From Pleurotus djamor (taxonomy: Eukaryota > Basidiomycota > Agaricomycetes > Agaricales > Pleurotaceae), in NCBI GenBank assembly GCA_029747585.1, contig JAPEVF010000597.1, positions 1 through 28,165 on the forward strand: a stretch of DNA of 28,165 bases, written 5' to 3'. Position numbers and translations under genes: made by a program. Each line of letters begins with the position of its first letter. The first letter of the stretch is position 1. Under the pieces are notes generated by a model. The model saw only the letters and a program-made list of their open reading frames with translations, was not told where the DNA came from and did no database searches. This document shows, piece after piece, positions 1-9,136 of this stretch.

Positions 1-1220
1 AGGTTTCCCCCCCAAAATTTGTTCCTATATAACCCAGCTCGCTGACATAGTCTTGTCGCTTCCAATGGCGGCGATTCGGGAGGACTGTACGATAAAGACA
101 GGTCTGCAAAGAATATAAATTGAATGAATCGTAACATGAAACACACACTCACCACAGTCAAAGAAGTCACGCCCGGGACCGTTGCTTTCCATCCGTACAT
201 GATTCAACCTCATCGGGTGAATCGTGCTCTGCACTGCTGGGGGGCGATCTACCCGTCGTCTCGGCTGGTTGGTTGGGCCGTGGCATTGATTTGGCAGTAG
301 TAGGAGTCGACGTCTTCGCGCTGAGATGATCCTCGACCCACCGCCGCGAACGAAGGAATCGCTCTGAAGCCTTCAGTCACAGTCATACCGACTGTATCAA
401 CGTAGAGGTTGAGTTTACACGGCGAACGGAAAAAGGTAAGAGGGTGGTGCTTACCTGGCTTCGGACGAGGATATCTCAGTAACGACAGCACTCCCATCTT
501 CATCGTCACCGAACGTTGCGTCCTCACTACGGCCATCCCGAGAGTGTGAAGCCTGAAGCTGAAGGATCGCAGGATCGGACGGCTGTTCAACAGCATGGTG
601 GGCGTACGAGCCTTCATAGGGCGAACATCTTGCGAGCGAATGGTTGGAACTCTGGAGTAGGATGTAAAGCGAATCGTCGTGGTGGGTGTCCTTGTGTTAT
701 CCTGCCCATTTCCCTCAGCTATCCTTCCTCCTTCATTCGTCTAGCCACCTCACACCCGATTCATCATTGTCCCTAGTCGTACTGGCACGTTCCCCTTCGC
801 CGTCGAAGATTCCCTCCTTGTTCGGAGGAAGATGTCGGATGTGAGGGAAGGGTAGGGTGCAGAAAGCGACTGAATGTGAAATGACAGTTTGCTGCCGATA
901 GGACGTGCAGTACTGACGGGAATACTGGCGGAAGTGTTAGTGAATATGAAAGAGAAACGGGTGAAGTACTCACTAGTACCATCAACCATCCGCCAACCGC
1001 TGGTGTCGTCGTCGTTTGGCCTTTGTTGCTGCCGAATGTTGTCGGTAGTTGAATTCCATATCAGATTAGCGGCGAAGAGCTCGGTGCAAGAGAATTCCAA
1101 GGTCAATGCCGTCCCATTGGCATCGAGAAGTCCACCAGTGACGAGCGAGAGGTATTGGGAGGAACGGTTGAGCAGATTGAGAGTAGGAGACAAGTTGAAG
1201 CCACTGGAAGGACGCGTCAT
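1..1220 (-). CDS. Unassigned spliced gene, 3' end off the left edge
   Basis: I do not recognise the family. Reading the minus strand, a long open stretch begins at an ATG at 1220 and runs to about 750. It has several N-glycosylation sequons (NLS, NRS, NGT, NST) and looks like an extracellular domain. Further on, the frame read from 617 to about 455 is acidic and Ser-rich (for example SEDATFGDDEDGSAVV). Introns with good consensus follow: donor at 454 (GTAAGC) with acceptor before 391, and donor at 152 (GTGAGT) with acceptor before 103. The stretch between them reads as a Ser/Pro-rich tail in one frame (SPPSSAEHDSPDEVES), but this frame reaches a stop, and I could not join all exons in one phase. 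A membrane protein with a glycosylated ectodomain and a Ser-rich cytoplasmic tail would fit. The exact model, and whether it is one gene or two, is open. Confidence 0.35.
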
Positions 1221-1232
1221 CGAATCCACGTG
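1212..1232 (-). promoter_or_regulatory. Composite CACGTG / TGACG / ACGCGT motif, copy 1
   Basis: On the minus strand the 21 bp read CACGTG, GATTC, then GATGACGCGT. They overlap the possible start of the left-edge minus-strand gene (ATG at 1220 is inside the motif). Whether it is a control site, coding sequence or inherited repeat cannot be settled here. Confidence 0.35.
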
Positions 1233-1254
1233 ATGAGAAGTAGATAGGAGTCAA

Positions 1255-1967
1255 GCAGAGACGTCAACCAGAGCCGCGCAACGAGAGGATGGACAAAGGT
1301 CTGTTGTCCTTACTATTCGAGCTTCTGAGGCTATGTCTTAGATGCTCAAATCCTTGTCTGGCATGCAGGATATCCTTTCGAAGGGAATACATGAACGTGG
1401 ACTCAAGTGGTTTGCGACGAAAGCATCAGGATTATATCAAACGAGTAAGTGCTACAATATTGTATGTACATGGTACAGGATTGAGAGCAAGAAGCACGAC
1501 ACATGTACTCTACGTTACAGGCAACGTCTAGTCATCTTTTGGTGAGAACACTAAAGTAAAGGACGTGAGGTTCGGAATCATATCAGAACATGACGAGGAC
1601 TTACTCTTGACTGGTTATAGCGAAAAATATCTTGCTTGCGGCGGTTGTCTCTGCACACGTGTTGCAAAGTAGGATAGTTCGGGTGCGCAATTGATGGGTT
1701 AGTAAGTAGCGAGCAGGCTATACGCACACAGAGTCGGGGGATACGACGAGAGTCGCGGTGCTTGGTAGGACCTAGATGGATAGCACACGATCAGTAAAGG
1801 GAGACAGAGAAACCAACGATGTTATACGCACTAGGATCCGTGACCTAATCCAAATAACCCTCCGTACTTGCGTTCGCAGTGACAGGCTTGATGATGGGTT
1901 CGTCAGTGGTTGCGTGTCTTGAAATTACAGCTTCGCGGGTACATGGACTCAAAGGACAAAGACACCC
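1255..1967. other. Intergenic stretch, no supported gene
   Basis: Short open frames exist on both strands but none has splice signals, domain motifs or coding-like composition. The stretch separates the minus-strand candidate gene at the left edge from the palindromic repeat array, so it probably contains the upstream region of that gene. I see no clear TATA or CCAAT element. Confidence 0.5.
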
Positions 1968-2532
1968 GGCTCCACGACGCTTCAGCACCGTGAATATGGG
2001 AGCCACATCCTCGAGATTCCGTCCGATAAGCGGCCCCTCCGACTCTACGGCGCTTAAGCACCGTAAATATGGAGCAGCCGCTATGAGAATCAGGATACGC
2101 ACGGCTCAACGACGCTTCAGCACCGTAGATATGTGCGATCCCAAGTCTCGACACATCCCAGACAGCTCTCCTCGGCTCCACGACGCTTAAGCACCGTAGA
2201 TATGAGGGGCCGTCATGATCCACCGTTCCACGCTGAACGAACCGCAACGTTTCATCCGGCTCTACGACGCTTGAGCACCGTAGATGTGGACGATCCATCG
2301 CAATCCGTCATCCGTGATCCATGCAAGCCAAGCTCAGAGGCTCTACGACGCTTCAGCACCGTAGATAAACTGAGATGGCTGCTGATCACCCCGCAGCGCA
2401 GCGTAGACAATGGCACAGAACGTGGCTCATCCGGCTCTACGACGCTTAAGCACCGTAGATGTGGATGTCCATGGCTCTCGATCTCCTCGATGATCACGCA
2501 CAGCTCTACGACGCTTGAGCACCGTAGATGTA
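1968..2532. repeat. Array of eight 31-bp near-palindromic repeats with unique spacers
   Basis: Eight copies start at 1968, 2041, 2103, 2174, 2258, 2339, 2433 and 2502, all in the same orientation. The consensus is GGCTCTACGAC, then GCTTNAGC, then ACCGTAGATATG. The core is a dyad: CTACG pairs with CGTAG, and GCT pairs with AGC around the variable base N, which is C, A, C, A, G, C, A, G in order. Spacers are 42, 31, 40, 53, 50, 63 and 38 bp and share no obvious sequence. Repeat starts fall in all three reading frames, so conservation is not for a protein. The array lies 42 bp beyond the stop codon of the minus-strand gene ending at 2575. The layout recalls CRISPR, but spacer lengths vary, no cas gene is present and the host is a fungus. 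DNA-binding sites or RNA hairpins are more likely. Confidence 0.9.
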
Positions 2533-2574
2533 GGCATGATCATGGGGGGAGGGAAGAAAGAGAGGAGGAAAGCG

Positions 2575-3173
2575 CTAGAGATGGGAAGAATTTAGTATCG
2601 CGGAAGAACAAAGGCACATATGATGCCTCGAGGTGATTGACGCACAAGGAGAAGGGACTGAGCCCGATTGGAGGATAACCGGTGTGATGCTCATTATTTT
2701 CGGGGTCGGCAATGGCGACTTGATCTCATGACCATTGGTGGCGCTTGGAGGGAAGAATGGAAGGAGTCGCAGCATCGGAAGACTGAGCCTAGTTTCAACC
2801 GACAGTTAGCCAATGTACGGACGGGTTAGCAACAGGAGCGCTCACCATTCGCTGTCTAATACACATCGTTCGCCGAGGGGTGAATCTTGAGAGGACGCGG
2901 TGCACATATGAGAGATGACGACGAGCAGCAACGTTGCGGCACTGCGGGAACAACTCCAAGGGATGACACTCCCAACGCCGAGGAGCATGAGGTGCTCCAT
3001 CTTCATCATCGCCACACCACCTGATGCTTCGAGAGACGGGACTGGAAAGGGAAAAAAAAGGATACGACGGACAGGCTGGGAGATAACTTAGTAAGGAGAT
3101 TGGGAAACAAGTGCGAAAACGTACCCTTTGATCATAAACCCAGGCTCTGGTATCCTCTCCGCTGTCGCCCGGT
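2575..3173 (-). CDS. 3' exons of an unassigned probable membrane protein gene
   Basis: Three exons join in phase on the minus strand: 3173-3125, 3075-2846 and 2788-2575. The first intron (3124-3076, 49 nt) has a GTACGT donor, a TTACTAAG branch and a CAG acceptor. The second (2845-2789, 57 nt) has GTGAGC, a GGCTAAC branch and TAG. The middle exon encodes a hydrophobic segment (MEHLMLLGVGSVIPW, then AATLLLVVISHM) that looks membrane-spanning. The last exon ends at a TAG at 2575. The first exon begins with a good acceptor, so the gene continues upstream, but I could not place its start. Exons further upstream near 3470-3300 are possible. The family is not recognised. The stop codon lies just before the palindromic array. 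Confidence 0.45.
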
Positions 3174-3502
3174 CTGAATTTACATATTGGCGAAGTCACG
3201 TCTCACATTTTGCCTCCTAGCAGCGATGTTTCGGACGCGAAAGCGAGGAAAGGATAATCATTGCTTTGATTGAATGCGATGACGCATTAGTCGAGCTCAG
3301 AAGTCATGGGCGAGAGGCGTATGAGGACAGTGAGAGGGCTTGAAGTAGGCAGATTGACACGGAGCCTGCATCGAAGGCATGGATTGCGGCCGAGCTCGTG
3401 AGGGGTCTAAAGAGAGCATCAGTAACACAACCCAAACGCCAAGGAACGCCGTACTCACCAGTGTCAAATGAGAATTATCGACCCCAGCGTTCGCCGTCGT
3501 GC

Positions 3503-4060
3503 CTAACCGTCTTCGTCATCCACTTTCGCAGGTCCCTCATCATCAGTTGCCCCAGACCCCGCGCTCATTGACATCGCGCAACCAGCAGTACCGAACGAAG
3601 ACGGGCAAGAGGTAGGTCACCTTCCAAGGGCCGGTAAGGGTAATGGTCGATGGCTAGCGGGGTAGGAGACGAATGAGGGTCTGAGAGTGATAACAGGTGC
3701 ATAGCAGGCGAACATGACTGCGATGCGCTGTAGTCCGTTTGTGGTTCCTCCCCGGTACCCATTGCCTTGCATCCTCGTAAGCTGTTGATATATGATAGCT
3801 TCCTTGATGAGACGGACGAAGACAGTCATTGGCGTTGGCGTTGAAGGAACCAAAACGGTGGTTGGCAGCTCACAGCGAGCAAGCGTGAAGCGGTGGTCGT
3901 GCTGCTGATAGGCGTCCGGAGAGAGGAGCTGAGTTCATGGCTACGAAGGAGAAGGGTAAAAAAGGCTCACCTGCTGGACGACTTGGGCGTTGTTCCCGAT
4001 GTAGTCCGAGAGGCAGTCAGGTTTCAAGACTGTGGTAGCAGTCCCCCCGAGTCTTCTCCA
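3503..4060 (-). CDS. Probable spliced gene fragment, unassigned
   Basis: Coding-like pieces on the minus strand include an exon ending at 3971 before a GTGAGC donor, which reads LKPDCLSDYIGNNAQVVQQ. A second open piece runs from about 3866 to 3621. A third, 3563-3503, joins it in phase across a 57-nt GTGACC...AG intron and gives an acidic C-terminus (ATDDEGPAKVDDEDG, then stop). The intron between the first two pieces could not be fixed. A further coding-like piece at about 4520-4430 (IIATEDAWPQILFPNNELAF) may be an upstream exon of the same gene. The family is unknown. The region could also be a decayed gene. Confidence 0.3.
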
Positions 4061-4544
4061 GCGTTGAACGCATGATTTTCGAGAGCTTGAGAGACAAAAT
4101 TACTTGAATGACAGCTCCAAGAGTTGGAGTCGGACGCGCTGAGCAAATTGTCAGAGGTAAACTACAGTCAAGATTCATTGTGGAACTCACCATAGTACAG
4201 GCTTAGCGAGGGAAGAGCGAACCTCCTCCGAAGAACTCCATGACCAGTGCGCACATTCGAGCCTACCCCAAATGACAGAGCCCGAGGTACTAACACATCC
4301 TCAGTCCAACATCAGCCTCCTGGTCAACAAAAACTACGCGTCGGGAAGAGCCGGTTGCAAGCAGAGCAGAGTGATTCGTCGATCGAGTCTGTGTTCGGGA
4401 GAAAGCGGATGGAGCATGTGAGTGGTTTGCTAGTTGGCGTTGATGATGGCGGTGAGCGAGAAGGCGAGCTCGTTGTTGGGGAAAAGGATTTGCGGCCATG
4501 CGTCTTCGGTGGCAATAATGACATCAACCAATCAGCATCTCGGT

Positions 4545-5372
4545 GACGTCATCCCCGAAGCCCGAGCCGTCAGTTACTTCCTCCGTTTGTCCTCCGTCCT
4601 ACTTGACTGGCCAACAGAGCTCCTCGGCGACGACTCACCCAGTAAGTAGCTCAGTAAATCAGGGAGCCCTATCCGTCGTTTCTCACTGCACTATGCTTAC
4701 ATCCTCTCAATTCGACCCGTGCAGGAATTTGTTTTCCATTTTTATTTTTCAGACCATGAAACCTCCAACGAAATTGACGTTCTTCCACGTATCCCGTGTA
4801 ACGGTGACATGCGATGATAAGGCCTTCCGATACCTAGATCGCATTCTTCCGACTCATGAACTCGACCACTCGCATCAGCCTCAGGTTCTGCGCCGCAATC
4901 TCGCGCTCAAGCTGTGCCTTGGAATTATCGCCTACTTCTCTTCTCGTATCGTATCAACTGATGGTCAATTCAGACTTCATACCCCCCGCGTCGTACGTGC
5001 CCTCTCCCTCTACTCTAGCGATCCTTTTGACTATGAAAGGCTGTATGAATATTTCAGGAAGTGGAAACATGTAGATCAACCATACGACCGCAACACGAAC
5101 AAGGGTTATCCCTTTCCTCGCATCGTTGAAATCTCGTCTCATGCCAACGATCAACCGACGTCCAGACAGTGAAACTTGGTTTGCTTGGGCTTCGGTCGTT
5201 ACGCTAATGTATTGACCGTAAGCATCTGAACAGCTTGTTGCCAGTTGACGGCTTCAATTTCTCGATCAACGACCTCCTGGACCTTGTGGAGGGTATCTCC
5301 CTTTCATCTGGTGAGTACGTCTCTCTAATTCTGCTGCATTGATGCTCACTTTTCTCCTCAGCGAGCGCATAG
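4545..5372 (+). CDS. Probable spliced gene, unassigned
   Basis: The plus strand reads well in segments. One is an exon ending at 4641 before a GTAAGT donor (EARAVSYFLRLSSVLLDWP). Another is a stretch at about 4865-5000 (VLRRNLALKLCLGIIAYF). A third, ending at 5310 before GTGAGT, reads LLPVDGFNFSINDLLDL. It joins across a 51-nt intron (5311-5361) to a tiny last exon with stop TAG at 5370-5372. Middle exon borders are uncertain, and possible acceptors are at 4724 and 4752. A continuous alternative frame of about 200 residues exists through 5172, so the model is not unique. The 3' flank holds a TTTCTCG-rich pyrimidine tract like those behind the decayed modules downstream. The start codon is not resolved. 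I do not recognise the protein. Confidence 0.35.
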
Positions 5373-5449
5373 AGTATACTCTCTTTCGGCTTTATTCTTC
5401 CCTTCATACAACGTTGCAAGAGACTCGGTTCCTCCTCCCCGCTACTTTG

Positions 5450-5562
5450 TTGTTTTTCCTTTCTTCCTTTTCCTTTCTCCCTTCTCCTTTCTCGTCTCGT
5501 GTTTCATATTTCGTGTTTCTCGTTTCTCATTTCGCTTTTTTGTGTTTCTCGTTTCTCGTTTC
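5450..5562 (+). repeat. Pyrimidine-rich TTTCTCG tract, copy 1
   Basis: The stretch is built from repeated TTTCTC/GTTTCTC words with almost no purine except G in TCG and occasional A. It lies about 80 bp after the probable stop codon at 5372. Similar tracts occur at 11090-11215 and 16610-16790. In all three cases a stretch related to TTCTTCCCTTC (or a degenerate form) precedes it. It may be a transcribed 3' region or part of a dispersed element. Confidence 0.7.
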
Positions 5563-6114
5563 TCAGCTCACGCCTCGCACATTGCGTCTCTCTCCTTGTA
5601 TCTTAGCTCATTTCTATTAGAGTTTTTCTAACGACCTCTTTCCATTCCAATTCCCAAGCTTTTGAGCTGCAATTCACAGAATTTCGATGCTTCAACCCAC
5701 GAAAATGACGCCTTCGATGCTGGAGAAGAGTCAGACGAAATGTGACCACAGCCTTGCGGTCTGGCTGCCACCTAAAGACATTATCTATGCTACGCAGGTG
5801 AGCCTTCTCCACTTTCTCCTTCGTCTTCAAGAGCTAAGATACTCTTCAGGACGCAAGTCTGCACGATGAGCTCCCCTTCGGGCTCTTCGTTCCACCCATG
5901 CCCGTTCGATCACTGTTTGGTTTCACCAACTCAGTTCTTTCAACGTCGACTGTCTTGTACCGGCTAATCAAGCGAGGAATCGGTGTTTCATGAAGAGATT
6001 GTAGAGTATGGGGAGTGCGGAAGCTGGGGAAGTTGACGATCGACAGGAACGCTCGAGCCTTCGGTCGACGCTGGTCCATCACAAGCTCGGCCATCTCCTA
6101 CGTGCTCTATGCCT

Positions 6115-6660
6115 TCTCCCACCGTCTTCCTCAGGTTTGCCAAGTACGAGCTTGATTTACCTGCCTGGAAAAGGCCCAGAAAAGTACGTCGCTCTCGCCT
6201 TCAGTTATCTTCAGACCTCTTACCTCATGTGGTAGGACATTCTCCTGATGTTTTCAACGGTCGCATATCTCGTCCATGCTCACCCAACGTCTTCTTGGTA
6301 TTTCCTCCCTCTCCGCTACCCCGGAACGATCACCCCCGAAAGTCAAGCTATGACCGCAGGAAATAGGTGCTAGATCATCGTCAACAACACTTAAATAAGG
6401 TGCTTGAGCACCAGCATGATGCCTGGCGGTGTTGACGAGTTATTCAAGGCCGTATGATCAGCCGGCTCCTCAGGAAACCGGTCTTTGTGCGTTTCCCTCC
6501 AATCCTTTTGCATCCATGTGCTGATATATGAGTTCTTGTACCTGCCAGGCATCTCCCTTTGCCGTATTCGCTTTACTACGAGGGTTGCAAGTAACTTCCT
6601 CTCCCGCTGGTGTCCGAATGTCGATCCACGGAACCATGCATGAAGTGGATTGCACGGAAT
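6115..6660 (+). pseudogene. Decayed gene module, copy 1 (shortest)
   Basis: This stretch aligns by eye with 9965-10420 and 15025-15430. Shared landmarks in order are: a piece like CTTCAGACCTCTTACCTCAT (6203-6222); a Pro-rich CCCCGGAACGATCACCCCCG (6319-6338); GGTGCTAGATCATCGTCAAC; a piece ending GTTGACGAGTTATTC; and an intron beginning GTGCGTTTCCCTCC (6489), with a TGCTGATA branch and an AG about 60 nt on. In the exon frame the last part before the intron reads LTSYSRPYDQPAPQ, where the other two copies have a stop at the same spot, but this copy has its own stops upstream. It is therefore a decayed paralogue. The family is not recognised. Confidence 0.55.
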
Positions 6661-7051
6661 CGAGTATACATGGTATTCTTGCATCTCTTCCTTTGTGTTG
6701 CATTGTAGTGATCACTCGCTGAGATCTTCACGCTCCCCGGCTTGTCGTACACGGCTAGCTTCCTCCCGTACTCAACTCTTCACAACAGACACGACTCGCA
6801 GCTAATGTGGAAGACTCTATGTCTCATGCCAGCATGTAGAGTATGTTGGTAAGGTGGCAGACCAGCGACCATCCCAGCCGCTGGATCGTCCGAGGTATTC
6901 CGCCTAATCACCCCATCGGGTAGATCTTGATATTTCGCTGGTTACGACGGTCGTTATGGGGAGTAACTCTACATACAATAGCGGGGGAATGTTGGTCAGT
7001 ACTAGGAGTGAATATTTTAGCATGTACGCATATTGCAGCTGCTTCGCTGGC
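6661..7051. other. Stretch without supported gene
   Basis: This lies between decayed module 1 and the stop codon of the DUF6534 gene on the minus strand. It probably contains the 3' flank of that gene. Short open frames on both strands show no convincing features. Confidence 0.4.
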
Positions 7052-8652
7052 CTATGGGGTATCCAATTCCGAACTTGCATTGGTAGTATGGTGGTCGAAC
7101 CTCAGCGCACTTCGGTTCCCAGTACCAGAGTCACCCTCACCCTCCAACAGAGCGTTTCGCCAGATAATCCTCGCGTTTAACGTTGCCAGGAGCGAGTTCG
7201 TGTACAGTTTCGAGAGTAAAAAGTCGGGGATGGTGTACCTAGCGATCGGGGGTTAGCGACACTGAGTCCTGACTAGAAACATATCAGGACACATCTCACG
7301 CGGTCAAAATGTTCGTATCAGTCCTCATCAGGTCGGTGATTGCTCGGTAGAAGAGGGCGGCGTCGAGAGCGGTGAGAAATGCTGTCAGTGTTCCGGTTCC
7401 AACCAAGACTGCCCATAGGTTGTGTGAGCGAGAATAACGTTCCATAAAGGCTGGATGACTCACGTTGTGTCATTCGCGTGAGTACGCCATCTGTTTTTGA
7501 AAAACCTGTTCGGCTCCTCGTCTGTGCATCGGGAACATCACCTTTCAATCTCTATTAGAAAGAGAGGGGAGACCAACCAAAATCACGATAAAGGATACCG
7601 CAATGATCACGTCGGCTATTGCAGAGGAGAGAAACCAGATGAATGGAAAAATGAATCCAGCCTCGATGGTCGACCAGTCTTGCGGTCCTGCTTGTAGCAT
7701 AACTCGATCTCCGTTCATATAGGTTACGCTACCGAAGGCTGGAGCTCAGGCGATGAGATACATGCGCAAGTGTGATTCGGAGAGACTGGCTTACCGAGCG
7801 AGACGATTGATGTCAGACAGATAAGTCCTCCAAGGGCATTGGAACGAGAGAGAATTCTGACTCTCCAAGCCATCGACCACTGAACAGGGGTAGAGATTAG
7901 CACCTACGTAGATAGTGCACATTTGTGAGAACGTTGATGTGTTGATGAGAGTCCGTAACGATGATAACATACCGTCAGGAGCGCATCTGATGGAAGTGTC
8001 GGTGTCAGGGATTGCGCGATTTGCGGGATAGAGGACTCACTGATTCGCATGACTCGTCTAACTCGGCCTCAGTCCAACGAGAAAAGAGGGTACTGGGACT
8101 CACTTCTGTCCAGTAACAGCGGGTTCCACCCATCTACAATTTCTTTGACTTCCCAAAATTCCTCTCTTGGCGAAAGCCATCTTTGCATAGTCTCTACGAT
8201 TTTGTACATTATGAACATGTTATAAATCACCATCCCTGTCTCCACCAGGAATAGGTATGCGACCTTTCCATTCGTTAACAGGGAGACGGAGGGTGGGGCG
8301 GAGAGATAGATATCGCGCACCAGAACCCGGATCCAGATACGATCCGCCTTATTTCCTCGTCCCGAATGAATGTACGCAAACGTCTGAAGAATCAGTAAGC
8401 GAAGTGCTTGTGGAACCGCGATTCTTCCAGTGAAGTCAGCTTACTTGGACCAAAATCGCCTGAATTCTCAGAGTCACATCACTTTGAACGGAGGAATGAT
8501 CAGCGAGACAAACGTACACCGTAAAGCGCTGTGCCAGCGAATAAGCCAACGAGCGGAAGCAAAGGACTGTAATGACTGGTGAGCCGATCGTTAGGGCCTA
8601 CGAATCGACGGAAAGATATTTGCCTGGCGTGCCCGACAATGACCAAAGTCAT
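7052..8652 (-). CDS. DUF6534 seven-helix membrane protein, 10 exons
   Basis: Exons (high to low): 8652-8518, 8459-8445, 8383-8321, 8263-8104, 8052-7973, 7903-7795, 7738-7578, 7521-7464, 7408-7300, 7238-7052. They sum to 1077 nt (358 residues) and every junction is in phase. Introns are 51-69 nt with GT donors and AG acceptors. The family marks are clear: LVAYLFLVETGMVIYN at about 71-86, TVLISTPVQ near 151-160, SSAIADVIIAVSFIVIL at 225-241, TGFSKTDGVLTR next, and the signature LLSKLYTNSLLATLNAR at 304-320, followed by a polar tail of about 38 residues. DUF6534 proteins are fungal seven-helix membrane proteins of unknown role; receptor-like function is only a guess. The start ATG has G at -3 and sits in a 45-codon first exon. 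The length is normal for the family and no break is seen. Exon 2 is only 15 nt (AILVQ). Confidence 0.85.
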
Positions 8653-9109
8653 GACGTCTCGAAGATAGAGAAAATGTTCGGAAGGAAAGGTGTCGTAGTC
8701 TTCAATGATAACCGCGCTCTCGTATCGCCTTTAAATAAGTAGCCCATGGGGAGGAAGCCATCACCCTCGAACAGAGCAGATGACTGGCAAGGTGTAACCC
8801 TATGACAAGCTGAAAGATGAGAGCGAGACAAATCAACATTGGGCCTGAGATCACATACGAAAAGATGCGCTCATTGAGTGTCTTGAATTAGTCTTGATTG
8901 ATGGAACCGACCGAGGATGGTCCCATTGGTTCCGGTAGACAAAGACCGCGGAAATGGTAGATTCTAGACGCAGTATCTTTCATATCTCTTGATGGTGGTT
9001 CTCATAATACAGTCCGTGAAGGAGAAAAGAATGGTTGACGTTGATAATCAAACCAGAGACCGAGAACCCACTCACATGAGTCGTGGAGGGTCCCTCCTAG
9101 CTCCTGAGG
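8653..9109. other. Upstream flank of the DUF6534 gene, no supported gene
   Basis: The stretch lies upstream of the DUF6534 start on the minus strand and upstream of decayed module 2 on the plus strand. I see no recognisable coding exon or repeat. It probably holds the promoter of the DUF6534 gene, but no clear element could be named. Confidence 0.4.
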
Positions 9110-9115
9110 ATATCG

Positions 9116-9136
9116 CACGTGGAAACGATGACGCGT
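9116..9136 (+). promoter_or_regulatory. Composite CACGTG / TGACG / ACGCGT motif, copy 2
   Basis: The 21 bp read CACGTG, GAAAC, then GATGACGCGT. A copy on the opposite strand lies at 1212-1232 and one in the same orientation at 14349-14370. The motif contains an E-box hexamer, a CRE-like TGACG and the MluI hexamer that MBF-type factors bind in other fungi. Here it sits at the front of decayed module 2, so it may be inherited gene sequence and not a control site. Confidence 0.4.

Noticed and set aside
889..1233. A plus-strand open frame of 114 codons
   Set aside because: It is antisense to a better minus-strand frame with glycosylation sequons and no splice signals support it.
1968..2532. Calling the palindromic array a CRISPR locus
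   Set aside because: Spacers vary from 31 to 63 bp, no cas gene is present, and all neighbouring genes are spliced fungal genes.
1903..2636. Long open frames through the repeat array on both strands as repeat proteins
   Set aside because: The repeats fall in all three frames and the spacers change frame between copies. No single frame gives a periodic protein.
4544..4551. Perfect TGACGTCA site with a CCAAT box 12 bp upstream, as a divergent promoter
   Set aside because: It overlaps a coding-like plus-strand exon and a minus-strand exon begins nearby. With gene starts unresolved, it cannot be separated from chance.
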